This document shows positions 17,351 to 26,699 of a DNA stretch of 64,000 nucleotides, one piece after another. Origin of the DNA: Zavarzinia compransoris (lineage in GTDB: Bacteria; Pseudomonadota; Alphaproteobacteria; Zavarziniales; Zavarziniaceae); the NCBI RefSeq assembly GCF_003173055.1, contig NZ_QGLF01000001.1, positions 565,085 through 629,084 of the forward strand, written 5' to 3'. Below the pieces are notes generated by a model, which made no database searches, was not told the origin of the DNA, and saw only the letters and a program-made list of their open reading frames with translations. Each line of letters starts with the position of its first letter. Position 1 is the first letter of the stretch. A program made the translations under genes and the position numbers.

Positions 17351-17869
17351 TTAACGCCCGCCATCGGCGATGGCGCGGGCGCGCATGGCGCGGCCCAGGC
17401 TGGCCAGGGCCTCGCGAAGATGATCGTCCTCGATTGCGGCGACCATGCGGTCGATCGCCGCCTTTTCCGCCGGCGGCACCGGGGGCAGGGGGCCCCGGCG
17501 CGGGGCCGGCGGCGGGACATGGCCGCGGGTCAGCTTCAGCCGGGCGGCGGCGCGATAGCCGCAGAAACCGTTCACCTTCTCGACGATCTGCGGTTCGAGA
17601 TGCTGAAGCTCGAGGGCGAGCGGCCCGTCGACCCGCACTTCCAGCACGCCGCCCTCATTGGCGTTGCGCTCGAATCGGAGGCGTTCCGGCAGGGTGCAGG
17701 CGGCCAGGCGCTCGCCGACGATCAGCGGCCAATGGGTGACGATCTCGGCGGCGGCAAAGCCGCGCTTGCCCGCGACCGAGCGCAGCAAGGCGGCCAGATT
17801 GGCCGAGGCCGGCTCGGTCCGCCGCCGCCGCTCGGGCGAGGGGTCGAATGTCTTTGTTGATCGCACCAT
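17351..17869 (-). CDS. DUF721 / DciA-like protein
   Basis: 172 residues. The DUF721 region spans about 25-110 (LAALLRSVAGKRGFA, then THWPLIVGERLA, then VDGPLALELQHLEPQI). DUF721 proteins include DciA, which loads the replicative helicase DnaB in bacteria lacking DnaC. The C-terminal part here is Pro/Arg-rich with a short helix and may be a lineage extension. It diverges from mutY with the possible start codons overlapping inside CCATGG. Function as a helicase loader is inferred from the family. Confidence 0.85.
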   Translation of the reverse strand: MVRSTKTFDPSPERRRRTEPASANLAALLRSVAGKRGFAAAEIVTHWPLIVGERLAACTLPERLRFERNANEGGVLEVRVDGPLALELQHLEPQIVEKVNGFCGYRAAARLKLTRGHVPPPAPRRGPLPPVPPAEKAAIDRMVAAIEDDHLREALASLGRAMRARAIADGGR

Positions 17870-17891
17870 GGTGGCCCACTCTAATCACGGA

Positions 17892-18974
17892 ATGCCGCCC
17901 GTCGATTCTGAATTCGCGCTCGCCCTTCCTGTTCCGGCCGCCCGGCCGAAATCGGGCTTCGCTGCCGCTTTGCTGGCCTGGTACGACGCCAGCCGCCGGC
18001 ACCTGCCCTGGCGCGCGGCCCCGGGCGAGAGGTCCGATCCCTATCGGGTCTGGCTGTCGGAAATCATGTTGCAGCAGACGACGGTGGCGACCGTGCTCGG
18101 CCGCTTTCCCGATTTCCTGGAGCGTTTCCCGACCGTCCAGGCCCTGGCGGCGGCCCCGCTCGAAGCGGTGCTCGCCACCTGGGCGGGGCTCGGCTATTAC
18201 GCCCGCGCCCGCAATCTTCATGCCTGCGCCCAGGCGGTGGCGGCCAAGGGCGGCCGCTTCCCCGATACGGCGGAAGGTCTGGCCAAGCTGCCGGGCATCG
18301 GCGACTACACCGCCGGCGCCATCGCCGCGATCGCCTTCGGCCGGCCGGTCGCGGCGGTCGACGGCAATGTCGAGCGGGTGATGGCCCGCGTCACCCGGCT
18401 GGCCGAACCGCTGCCCCAGGCAAAGCCCGCCATCCGCCGCCTGACCCAGAATCTGGTCCCCGCCGACCGGCCGGGCGATTTCGCCCAGAGCCTGATGGAC
18501 CTCGGCGCCACCGTCTGCCAGCCGAAGACGCCCAATTGCGGGCGCTGCCCGGTCGCGCGCTATTGCGACGGGGCGGCGGCGGGCGATGCCGCGCATTATC
18601 CGGTGAAGGCGGCCAAGGCGGCGCGGCCCACCCGCTATGGCACCGCCTATGTCGCCGTCCGGGGCAGCGACGGCGCCGTTCTCCTGCGCCGCCGCCCGCC
18701 CAGCGGCCTTCTCGGCGGCATGATGGAAGTGCCGGGCGGCGCCTGGGCCGAAGGGGCGGCGCCGGCCTCGACCCCGCCCTGTCCAGCGGCCTGGCAGGCG
18801 CTGAACGTCGCGGTCGAGCATACGTTCACCCATTTCCATCTGGTCCTGACCGTGATGGTGGCCCGGGTCGGCGATTTCGCCGCGGCAGGGGAATGGCATC
18901 GCCCGGCGCATATCGGCGATGCCGGCGTGCCCACGGTCTTCATGAAAGTGTTGCGTGCGGCGGGCGTGGTCTAG
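17892..18974 (+). CDS. mutY: A/G-specific adenine DNA glycosylase
   Basis: 360 residues from ATG 17892; an in-frame ATG at 17868 would add 8 residues and overlap the start of the divergent DciA gene. The helix-hairpin-helix LPGIGDYTAGAIAAIAFG contains the catalytic Asp region, and the [4Fe-4S] loop has the exact C-x6-C-x2-C-x5-C spacing (CQPKTPNCGRCPVARYC). A C-terminal NUDIX-like domain (about 235-360, GGMMEVPGG) recognises 8-oxoguanine. It removes adenine mispaired with oxidised guanine. The order mutY/DUF721/dsbA/smc is typical of alphaproteobacteria. Confidence 0.95.
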   Translation: MPPVDSEFALALPVPAARPKSGFAAALLAWYDASRRHLPWRAAPGERSDPYRVWLSEIMLQQTTVATVLGRFPDFLERFPTVQALAAAPLEAVLATWAGLGYYARARNLHACAQAVAAKGGRFPDTAEGLAKLPGIGDYTAGAIAAIAFGRPVAAVDGNVERVMARVTRLAEPLPQAKPAIRRLTQNLVPADRPGDFAQSLMDLGATVCQPKTPNCGRCPVARYCDGAAAGDAAHYPVKAAKAARPTRYGTAYVAVRGSDGAVLLRRRPPSGLLGGMMEVPGGAWAEGAAPASTPPCPAAWQALNVAVEHTFTHFHLVLTVMVARVGDFAAAGEWHRPAHIGDAGVPTVFMKVLRAAGVV

Positions 18975-19013
18975 GTCTATAAACGGCGTCCCTTATCGAG
19001 GCTTTCAGGGAGT

Positions 19014-19952
19014 ATGGCGGTGACCAAGTTCGGCGGTATTGCGACCGTGTTCATCGATGGCGAGGCGGGCACGACGGGCCTCGGCATCCGTGAGCGCCTG
19101 CGCGACGTGGCCGGCATCGAGATCCGCAGCATCGATCCCGACAAGCGCAAGGACCCGGGCGCCAAAAAAGCCCTGATGGCCGAGGTGGACGCGATCGTCC
19201 TCTGCCTGCACGACGATGCGGCGAAGGAATCGGTCGCCCTGGCCGCCGACCTCGGCGCCGACGCGCCCCGCATCCTCGATGCCTCGACCGCCCATCGCGT
19301 CGCGCCCGGCTGGGTCTACGGCTTTGCCGAAATGGCGGCGGGGCAGCGCGCGGCCATTGCCGGCGCGCCCCATGTCGCCAATCCCGGCTGCTATCCGACC
19401 GGGGCCATCGCCCTGCTGAAACCGCTGGTCGAGGGCGGCGTGCTGCCCGCCGACTATCCGGTCGCGGTCCATGCCGTGTCCGGCTATTCGGGCGGCGGCA
19501 AGGCCATGATCGAAGCCTATGAGGCCGGCACCGCGCCGAGGTTCGAGCTTTACGGCCTCGGCCTCGAGCACAAGCATGTGCCCGAGATCAGGCAGTACAG
19601 CGGCCTGGAGCGCCGGCCGGTGTTCGTGCCCTCGGTCGGGGATTTCCGCCAGGGCATGCTGGTGACCGTCGCCCTGCACCTGGACCTTTTGAAGGGCGCG
19701 CCCAAGCCGGGCGACCTGGAAGCCCTGCTGCGCGCCCGCTTCGAGGGCAGCGAACTGGTCTCGGTGCGGCCGGTCGCCGATCTCGGCGGCAAGATCGAGC
19801 CGGAAGCCCTGAACGATACCGACAAGCTGGAACTTCGCGTCTTCGGCAACGAGGCGCGGGGCCAGGCCCTGCTGGTCGCCCGCCTGGACAACCTGGGCAA
19901 GGGCGCGTCCGGCGCCGCGGTGCAGAACCTGCGGATCATGCTGGGGCTTTGA
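19014..19952 (+). CDS. argC: N-acetyl-gamma-glutamyl-phosphate reductase
   Basis: 312 residues, the short type-2 ArgC. The N-terminal dinucleotide-binding region begins ATVFIDGEAGTTG. The active-site Cys is C126 in NPGCYPTGAIALL, followed by the AVSGYSGGGK segment. It catalyses the NADPH-dependent reduction step of arginine synthesis. The ribosome site CAGGGAGT precedes the ATG at 19014. In many alphaproteobacteria argC lies just downstream of rplM-rpsI; here it is separated from them by about 4 kb and precedes them. Confidence 0.95.
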   Translation: MAVTKFGGIATVFIDGEAGTTGLGIRERLRDVAGIEIRSIDPDKRKDPGAKKALMAEVDAIVLCLHDDAAKESVALAADLGADAPRILDASTAHRVAPGWVYGFAEMAAGQRAAIAGAPHVANPGCYPTGAIALLKPLVEGGVLPADYPVAVHAVSGYSGGGKAMIEAYEAGTAPRFELYGLGLEHKHVPEIRQYSGLERRPVFVPSVGDFRQGMLVTVALHLDLLKGAPKPGDLEALLRARFEGSELVSVRPVADLGGKIEPEALNDTDKLELRVFGNEARGQALLVARLDNLGKGASGAAVQNLRIMLGL

Positions 19953-19971
19953 GCCCCGGCACTTTATTCCT

Positions 19972-21126
<1,155 letters not shown>

Positions 21127-21132
21127 TCATGC

Positions 21133-21186
21133 GATTCGGGGCATCCTGATTCGGCCGGGGAATCTCGTCAATAGTCGTTTTGAATC
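21133..21186. promoter_or_regulatory. Four clustered GANTC sites upstream of ccrM
   Basis: GATTC at 21133-21137 and 21148-21152, and GAATC at 21160-21164 and 21182-21186. They fall from 22 to 75 bp before the ccrM start codon, across the gap and the end of rnhB. At this GC content one GANTC is expected about every 300 bp, so four in 54 bp is a clear excess. In Caulobacter the ccrM leader also carries GANTC sites through which methylation controls its transcription. Confidence 0.75.
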
Positions 21187-21812
21187 AAGGCTTTGATGGG
21201 ACTAAATGATGTGCGGTGGAAACTTGTGGGCCCAAGCCGTTGTAGGGCCTCGTGATGTTCCGGCGTGCCATAGCCCATGTGGCGGGCGAAGCCATAGCCC
21301 GGAAAGCGCAAATCAGCCGCGGCCATGATCCGGTCGCGATGCACCTTGGCGATGATCGAGGCGGCGGCAATCGACAGCGAAAGACTGTCGCCCTTGACCA
21401 GGGCCGTCGCCGGGCAGGGCAGGTCGGGCGGCAGGCGGTTGCCGTCGACCAGGGCATGGCCGGGCACGACCGGCAGGGCGGCCACGGCCCGGGCCATGGC
21501 CAGCATGGTGGCGCGGAGAATGTTCAGGCGGTCGATTTCCTCGACGCTGGCTTCGCCGATGCCGACCTGGGCGCCGGCGAGAATGGCGTCGAACAGCCGG
21601 TCGCGCGCCGCCGCGGACAGTTTCTTCGAATCCGTGATGCCCACCGGCGGCACCGCGCCCGCCGGCCAGATCACCGCCGCGGCGGCCACCGGCCCGGCCC
21701 AGGGCCCGCGTCCCGCCTCGTCGATGCCGCAGACGGGGGGGCCGAGGGCGGCCTCGCGGGTGAGGTCGGGCGGGGCGGCGGCGGAACGTTGCTTCGGCGT
21801 GCGGGGCGGCAT
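21168..21812 (-). CDS. rnhB: Ribonuclease HII
   Basis: 214 residues. The signature GIDEAGRGPWAGPVAAAAV (about 28-46) carries the first acidic metal ligands; DSKKLS and the later HALVDGN segment also match. It cuts RNA in RNA-DNA hybrids and removes single ribonucleotides from DNA. It lies 56 bp upstream of ccrM on the same strand and may be cotranscribed with it. The N-terminal 20 residues are a basic extension without a recognised domain. Confidence 0.94.
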   Translation of the reverse strand: MPPRTPKQRSAAAPPDLTREAALGPPVCGIDEAGRGPWAGPVAAAAVIWPAGAVPPVGITDSKKLSAAARDRLFDAILAGAQVGIGEASVEEIDRLNILRATMLAMARAVAALPVVPGHALVDGNRLPPDLPCPATALVKGDSLSLSIAAASIIAKVHRDRIMAAADLRFPGYGFARHMGYGTPEHHEALQRLGPTSFHRTSFSPIKALIQNDY

Positions 21813-21977
21813 GCGGCGCTTCTAGCATTGCCGGCCGCCGCCTGTCAGGGCTTTCCGGATCAGGGCTTTCCGGGAATGTTCCCACGGTCGGGCGTGATCC
21901 TGGGCGCAATAGCGTTTCGGGCCCGTGCCGGCCCATGGCCATAATGCACGCGGTGATGGTTTCCGATCGGTTCGATC

Positions 21978-22469
21978 ATGCTTACATTGCGCGACTATCT
22001 TGGGCTGGGCCTGCTGTTCGCCCTGATTTCGACCGGCGTCTTCTTTGCCGCCGACTGGTGGGCGGGGCAGCAGGACCCGGTGCAGGAGGTTCCGGCGCAG
22101 GAGGTTGCCGTGGCCGGTCCGCCGCCGGCGGCCGGCAATCCCGAGCCTCCGTCCCCCGCCCGGCCCGGCCTGCCGCGCGGCATTCGCGCGCTCTACGGTG
22201 ACGACGGCCGCCTGCTGCCCGAGATACGCGCAGCCTACACGAGGAGCTGCGAAAGGGGCTACGAGATCTCACCGGAGGCCCGGACCCTGTTCAACAGGGA
22301 CCGGGTCGGCGAGGTCTGCGCCTGCATGGTCGACTGGATGGAACGGGCGATGGCCGATGGCAGCCTGTCGGCCGCCGACATGAAGGAATACAACGAGTCC
22401 TCCGGGCGGATCAGCGGCAAATTGTTCGAAAAGATACAAGAGCCGGTCAAGCGCTGCATCGGCCTCTGA
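21978..22469 (+). CDS. Hypothetical membrane-anchored periplasmic protein
   Basis: 163 residues that I do not recognise. One N-terminal hydrophobic segment (about 8-27, GLGLLFALISTGVFFAADWW) is followed by a Pro/Ala-rich linker (30-65) and a charged helical domain with four cysteines (CERGYE, CACMVDWMERA, and a Cys four residues from the end). The C-terminal region (about 80-163) may be stabilised by disulfides if it is periplasmic. It converges on the crotonase gene with 10 bp between stops. It looks like a lineage-specific inner-membrane protein. Confidence 0.7.
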   Translation: MLTLRDYLGLGLLFALISTGVFFAADWWAGQQDPVQEVPAQEVAVAGPPPAAGNPEPPSPARPGLPRGIRALYGDDGRLLPEIRAAYTRSCERGYEISPEARTLFNRDRVGEVCACMVDWMERAMADGSLSAADMKEYNESSGRISGKLFEKIQEPVKRCIGL

Positions 22470-22479
22470 GGCCGGCCGC

Positions 22480-23274
22480 TCAGCAGCCCTCCCAGACCGG
22501 GGGGCGCTTGTCGATGAAGGCGCCGACGCCTTCCTGGGCGTCGCGGGCCAGCATGTTTCTGGTCATCACCGCCGAGGCATGGTCATAGGCGGCGACCGTG
22601 CCCTTTTCGATCTGGGCGTAGAAGGCTTCCTTGCCGATGGCAAGGGTCAGGGGCGATTTCGAGGCGATGCGGGCGGCCAGGGCGTGGACCGTCTCGTCCA
22701 GTCGTTCGGGCGGGACGGCGTGATTGATCAGGCCGAAGCGTTCCGCCGTCGCCGCGTCCATGGCCTCGCCGGTCAGCAGCATTTCCATCGCCTGCTTGCG
22801 CGGGACGTTGCGGGTCAGCGCCACCATGGGCGTCGAGCAGAAGAGGCCGATATTGACCCCGGGGGTGGCGAATTTCGCCGTCTCGGCGGCGATCGCGAGA
22901 TCGGCCGTCGCGACCAGCTGGCAGCCGGCGGCGGTGGCCATGGCGTGGACCCGGGCGATCACCGGCTGGCGCAGGGACTGGATCCGCTGCATCAGCGCGC
23001 TGCAACGGGCGAAGACCGCGCCCAGCCTGTCCGCGTCCCGGCCGATCGCGCGCATTTCCTTCAGGTCGTGGCCGGCACAGAAGGCCGGCCCCTCGGCCGC
23101 GAGGATCACCACCTTGACGGAGGTATCATGATGAATGTCGTCCAGCATCCCGTGCAGCGCCGCCATCATCGCCATCGACAGGGCATTGCGCGCCGCGGGC
23201 CGGCTCAGGGTCACTGTGGCGATGCCGTCCCGGTCGCTGCGCAGCGCATAGGGGGTCTCGGCGGGGGCGTTCAT
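22480..23274 (-). CDS. Crotonase-family protein (ECHDC3-like enoyl-CoA hydratase/isomerase)
   Basis: 264 residues with the crotonase fold. The CoA-binding oxyanion segment FCAGHDLKEM (about 66-75) and the second oxyanion Gly in TAAGCQLVATADLAIA are present. Where classical enoyl-CoA hydratases carry catalytic Glu residues, this protein has GLFCSTPMVALTRNV, as in the ECHDC3-like subgroup, so it may not be a true hydratase. It uses an acyl-CoA substrate of unknown chain type. It diverges from the glutathione transferase gene 105 bp away. Confidence 0.88.
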   Translation of the reverse strand: MNAPAETPYALRSDRDGIATVTLSRPAARNALSMAMMAALHGMLDDIHHDTSVKVVILAAEGPAFCAGHDLKEMRAIGRDADRLGAVFARCSALMQRIQSLRQPVIARVHAMATAAGCQLVATADLAIAAETAKFATPGVNIGLFCSTPMVALTRNVPRKQAMEMLLTGEAMDAATAERFGLINHAVPPERLDETVHALAARIASKSPLTLAIGKEAFYAQIEKGTVAAYDHASAVMTRNMLARDAQEGVGAFIDKRPPVWEGC

Positions 23275-23379
23275 CCTTGCGTCCTCCTCATGGATGGTTT
23301 TCGCCCGGCTGTTTCCGCTTGGCGCCGGGCTTTTGTTGGGGCAAGGCTAGGCCGTGTGCTCACCGGTCGGAATTAGACA

Positions 23380-23991
23380 ATGATCGAACTCTACACTGCC
23401 AAGACGCCCAATGGCCGCAAAGTCTCGGTGATGCTCGAAGAGCTTGGCGTGCCCTATGCGGTCAAGGCGGTCGATCTCGGCAAGGGCGAGCAGTTCGCGC
23501 CCGAGTTCCTGGCGCTGAACCCGAACAACAAGATCCCCGTGATCCGGGATACGGAGAACGGCCAGGTGGTGTTCGAATCCGGCGCCATCCTGATCTATCT
23601 GGCCGAGAAATACGGTCGTTTCCTGGCCCCCGCGGGCAGCCCGCAGCGCATGGCCGAACTGGAATGGCTGTTCTTCCAGATGGCTTCCATCGGGCCGATG
23701 ATGGGCCAGTTGTTTCACTTCAGGAATTACCAGGGCGAGCCCCAGACCTATCCGCTCGAACGGTTCTCGGGCGAGGTCGGGCGCATCTTCAAGGTCCTGG
23801 AATCGCGCCTGGCCGCCGTGCCCTATCTCGGCGGCGACGCCTATTCGATCGCCGACATGGCGGCTTATCCTTGGGCGAAGCTGGGCGGCTTCCTCGGGGT
23901 CGACCTCGAAAAACTGCCCGGGGTCAGCGCCTGGCTGTCCCGGATCGCCGCCCGCCCGGCGGTGGAGCGCGGTATCAATATACCGGGGTGA
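23380..23991 (+). CDS. Glutathione S-transferase family protein (YfcG/Ure2p-like)
   Basis: 203 residues. An N-terminal thioredoxin-like domain (1-80) begins MIELYTAKTPNGRKVSVMLEE; the Asn in TPNGRK and the ESGAILIYLAEKYG segment match Nu-class YfcG-like enzymes that bind two glutathiones and act as disulfide reductases. The helical C-terminal domain (about 88-200) is complete. The last codons overlap a 14-bp palindrome, and a strong hairpin terminator follows. Confidence 0.9.
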   Translation: MIELYTAKTPNGRKVSVMLEELGVPYAVKAVDLGKGEQFAPEFLALNPNNKIPVIRDTENGQVVFESGAILIYLAEKYGRFLAPAGSPQRMAELEWLFFQMASIGPMMGQLFHFRNYQGEPQTYPLERFSGEVGRIFKVLESRLAAVPYLGGDAYSIADMAAYPWAKLGGFLGVDLEKLPGVSAWLSRIAARPAVERGINIPG

Positions 23992-24037
23992 GCGATTCTC
24001 GAAAAATCAGCGACTTAGGAAGCGGTATTATAATACC
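23971..24037. repeat. Pair of 14-bp palindromes sharing GGTAT/ATACC arms
   Basis: GGTATCAATATACC at 23971-23984, inside the last codons of the glutathione transferase gene, and GGTATTATAATACC at 24024-24037, in the loop of the following terminator hairpin. The arms are identical and only the central four bases differ. Such a pair, 53 bp apart, could be a protein-binding site or chance in AT-rich DNA. Confidence 0.5.
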
Positions 24038-24059
24038 GTAGCGATAAGTCGCTGATTTT
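24003..24059. terminator. Long hairpin with nested palindrome between gst and rplM
   Basis: AAAATCAGCGACTTA (24003-24017) pairs perfectly with TAAGTCGCTGATTTT (24045-24059). The 27-bp loop contains its own 14-bp palindrome. A-run on the left and T-run on the right give the form of a bidirectional intrinsic terminator, here ending transcription of the glutathione transferase gene before the rplM promoter. The AT-rich nested palindrome is unusual for this GC-rich genome. Confidence 0.7.
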
Positions 24060-24075
24060 GCTGGCCATGAACCTC

Positions 24076-24105
24076 TTGCAATCGGGCCCGGCCTCTGTCT
24101 ATATG
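24076..24105 (+). promoter_or_regulatory. Candidate sigma-70 promoter of rplM-rpsI
   Basis: TTGCAA at 24076-24081 and TATATG at 24100-24105, spaced 18 bp, about 45 bp before the rplM start and just after the hairpin terminator. Both hexamers are close to consensus in an otherwise GC-rich gap. A short inverted repeat (CCGCCGGGC/GCCCGGC type) follows in the leader. Confidence 0.5.
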
Positions 24106-24150
24106 CCGCCCTCCGCCGGGCCCACCGCCCGGCAAACAGAGGTTTATTGA

Positions 24151-24609
24151 ATGACGACCTATTCCGCGAAGCCGGCGGAAGTGACGAAGAAGTGGGTGGT
24201 GATCGACGGGACCGGTCTCGTCGTCGGCCGTCTCGCCTCGATCGTCGCCAACCGTCTGCGGGGCAAGCACCTGCCCACGTTCACGCCCCATGTCGACATG
24301 GGCGATAATGTGATCGTGATCAACGCCGAGAAGGTGGCCTTCACCGGCCGCAAGCGCGAACGCCGCGAATTCTTCTGGCACACCGGCCATCCGGGCGGCA
24401 TCAAGTCGCGCACCATGGGCCAGATCCTGGACGGCCGCCATCCCGAGCGCGTCCTGATCAAGGCGGTGGAGCGCATGGTTCCCCGTGGTCCGCTCGGCCG
24501 CCAGCAGATGTCCAATCTGCGCGTCTATGCCGGCCCCGCTCATCCCCATGCCGGTTCGCAGCCCGAAGTCCTGGACATCGCGGCGCTGAACCCGAAGAAC
24601 AAGAGGTAG
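24151..24609 (+). CDS. rplM: 50S ribosomal protein L13
   Basis: 152 residues, standard for the family. Recognisable segments include [33 protein letters not shown], and the [20 protein letters not shown] block near the C-terminus. L13 is an early assembly protein of the large subunit. It is cotranscribed with rpsI, which begins 3 bp after the stop codon, a nearly universal pairing. Confidence 0.98.
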   Translation: MTTYSAKPAEVTKKWVVIDGTGLVVGRLASIVANRLRGKHLPTFTPHVDMGDNVIVINAEKVAFTGRKRERREFFWHTGHPGGIKSRTMGQILDGRHPERVLIKAVERMVPRGPLGRQQMSNLRVYAGPAHPHAGSQPEVLDIAALNPKNKR

Positions 24610-24612
24610 GCC

Positions 24613-25110
24613 ATGGCCGAGAACCAGGCTCCCCGTACCCTCCAGGATCTGCGGACGCTGTCCGCCGGTCAGTCCTCCGCCACCGCCAGTAACACCCCGG
24701 ACGTGAAGAAGGCCGTGGACGCCAAGGGCCGCACCTATGCGACCGGCAAGCGCAAGGACGCGGTCGCCCGCGTCTGGGTGAAGCGCGGCACCGGCAAGGT
24801 CACGATCAACGGTCGCGACATCCAGACCTATTTCGCCCGCTCGGTTCTGCGCATGCTGCTGAACCAGCCGTTCCAGGTTTCGAACCGCGTCGGCCAGTAC
24901 GACGTGGAAGCCACCGTCTCCGGCGGCGGCCTGTCGGGCCAGGCCGGTGCGGTGCGCCACGGCGTGTCCAAGGCCCTGACCTATCAGGAGCCGGAACTGC
25001 GCGGCGTGCTGAAGGCCGGCGGCTTCCTGACCCGCGACAGCCGCACCGTCGAACGTAAGAAGTACGGCAAGGCCAAGGCCCGCCGCAGCTTCCAGTTCTC
25101 GAAGCGCTGA
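24613..25110 (+). CDS. rpsI: 30S ribosomal protein S9
   Basis: 165 residues. The S9 core (from [16 protein letters not shown], about residue 42) ends with the canonical C-terminal [19 protein letters not shown] tail that reaches the P site. The N-terminal extension of about 40 residues is typical of alphaproteobacterial S9. A strong intrinsic terminator follows 20 bp after the stop codon. Confidence 0.98.
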   Translation: MAENQAPRTLQDLRTLSAGQSSATASNTPDVKKAVDAKGRTYATGKRKDAVARVWVKRGTGKVTINGRDIQTYFARSVLRMLLNQPFQVSNRVGQYDVEATVSGGGLSGQAGAVRHGVSKALTYQEPELRGVLKAGGFLTRDSRTVERKKYGKAKARRSFQFSKR

Positions 25111-25130
25111 TCGGTTTACCGATCTTCTGG

Positions 25131-25161
25131 AAAAGCCCGGCCCCGGCGGCCGGGCTTTTTT
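25131..25161 (+). terminator. Intrinsic terminator after rpsI
   Basis: AAAAGCCCGGCC, short loop, GGCCGGGCTTTTTT: an 8-bp GC stem followed by six T. It ends the rplM-rpsI transcript. Its last base is also the first base of the convergent lysR-type stop codon, so it may act in both directions. Confidence 0.92.
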
Positions 25162-26066
25162 CATGGCGCGGCCCAGCGCCAGGCGGCAAGCGCATCCGCC
25201 AGCCAGCGCCCGGCCGGCCCGGGCGGATTGTCCACCCGATGCACCAGTCGCAGCTTGTAGATCATGTCGTCCCAGGCATCGATCGGCAGGCGGCACAGGC
25301 TTCCTGCCGCCAGATCCTCTGCCACCAGGGGCGCCGGCATGCTGCCCCAGCCGATGCCGGCACGCAGCAGGGCGTGCTTGGCGCCGAGATCGCCCAGGCG
25401 CCATGTCCGCATCCCCAGGACGAAGAAATCGCGGCCCGCGGTCAGGGGTGAGCGGTCGGTCAGCACCAGTTGCAGGTGTTCGCGCGTCGCCGCCTCGGGG
25501 ATCGGGCCGGGCAGGGCGGCCAGGGGATGAGTCGGCGCCGCCACCGGCACCAGGGTGATGCCGCCGGCGGCGCGGCGTTCCAGCGCGTCGCTGCCGTTCA
25601 GCAGAGGGCCCGAAAGCCCGAGCCCGGCCCGCCCCGCCAGCACCATTTCGGCGACCGAGCCCAGCCCTTCGACATGCAGGCGCAGCGCAACCGTCGGAAA
25701 AGCGTCGCGGAAACGCTCCAGAAGGGGGGCGAGCCGGGCCATGGGCAGCATGACGTCGACGACCAGGGAAACCTCCGCCTCCAGCCCCTGCTGCAAGCCG
25801 CGTGTCCGGGCCAGCAACTGGTCCAGCCGGCCGGCGATGGCGCGGCCGTCGGCCAGCACCGTGAGGCCGGCCTCGGTCAGCCGTGGGCGGCGGGTCCGCT
25901 CCCGGTCGAACAGGGCAAGGCCGAGCTGGGTTTCGAGATTGGCGATCTGATAGCTGACGACCGAAGCCGCCCGCCCCAGTTTCCGCGCCGCGGCGGCAAA
26001 GCCCCCGCATTCGACGACGGCGAGAAAGACGTGAAGCTGGTCGAGGGTCGGGGCGCGCGGGTCCAT
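25161..26066 (-). CDS. LysR-family transcriptional regulator
   Basis: 301 residues. The winged helix-turn-helix (about 8-65, LDQLHVFLAVVECGGFAAAARKLGRA) is of LysR type; residues about 90-295 form the periplasmic-binding-protein-like effector domain. It diverges from the DoxX-family gene across a 122-bp gap, the usual arrangement in which such a regulator controls its neighbour. Effector and targets are not known. The gap contains the near-palindrome TCGAACGTTCCGGA, a possible binding site. Confidence 0.92.
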   Translation of the reverse strand: MDPRAPTLDQLHVFLAVVECGGFAAAARKLGRAASVVSYQIANLETQLGLALFDRERTRRPRLTEAGLTVLADGRAIAGRLDQLLARTRGLQQGLEAEVSLVVDVMLPMARLAPLLERFRDAFPTVALRLHVEGLGSVAEMVLAGRAGLGLSGPLLNGSDALERRAAGGITLVPVAAPTHPLAALPGPIPEAATREHLQLVLTDRSPLTAGRDFFVLGMRTWRLGDLGAKHALLRAGIGWGSMPAPLVAEDLAAGSLCRLPIDAWDDMIYKLRLVHRVDNPPGPAGRWLADALAAWRWAAP

Positions 26067-26188
26067 GTATTTCGATTTTCTCGAACGTTCCGGACGATTT
26101 TATCCCGATTTCCTGCACGAAGCGAGGCGCCGATAGTCAGCATCGAGAATGCCGCGCCGCATTTCCCGCTTTCCAAAGGCAAGGACCC

Positions 26189-26620
26189 ATGAACACCGAA
26201 CCCCGTTACCTGCCCCTGATCGGCCGCATCCTGCTGGCGGCGATCTTCCTTCTTTCCGGCGTGTCCAAGCTCGGCGCGGCCGGAGGCACCATCGGCTATA
26301 TCGCCGCTGCCGGCCTGCCCCTGCCGGAACTTGCCTATGTCGGCGCCGTCGCGCTCGAGATCGGCGGCGGCATCCTGCTGATCGCCGGCTTCAAGACCCG
26401 GGCGGTCGCGGCCGTCCTCGCGGTCTTCTCGGTGGTGACGGCGGTCGTCTTCCACAATGCGGCGGGCGACCAGAACCAGTCGATCCACCTTCTGAAGAAC
26501 CTGGCCATCGCCGGCGGCCTGCTGCAGGTCGCGGCCTTCGGTGCCGGCCGCCTCAGCCTCGACGCGCTCCGCCGCAGCCGGGGCGAACGCAGCCTCGCCG
26601 GCAGCGCCGCCAACGCCTGA
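26189..26620 (+). CDS. DoxX-family membrane protein
   Basis: 143 residues with four membrane helices: RILLAAIFLLSGVSKLG, YVGAVALEIGGGILLIAGF, VAAVLAVFSVVTAVVFHNA and LAIAGGLLQVAAFG. The GVSKL segment and the His in VVFHNAAGDQNQ are typical of DoxX/YphA-type proteins, which are often linked to redox or thiosulfate-related stress. The function of this one is open. The divergent LysR regulator probably controls it. Confidence 0.88.
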   Translation: MNTEPRYLPLIGRILLAAIFLLSGVSKLGAAGGTIGYIAAAGLPLPELAYVGAVALEIGGGILLIAGFKTRAVAAVLAVFSVVTAVVFHNAAGDQNQSIHLLKNLAIAGGLLQVAAFGAGRLSLDALRRSRGERSLAGSAANA

Positions 26621-26699
26621 CAGGGGGTTCCTTCTGGGCCGGGCGTGCAGACGTCCGGCCTTTCGCCGTTCGCAAATGCGGGAAGCGGGAGTGATGGGA

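Noticed and set aside
24028-26118. 696-residue minus-strand frame through rplM and rpsI
   Set aside because: It is antisense to two ribosomal protein genes and only coincidentally joins the LysR region in another frame.
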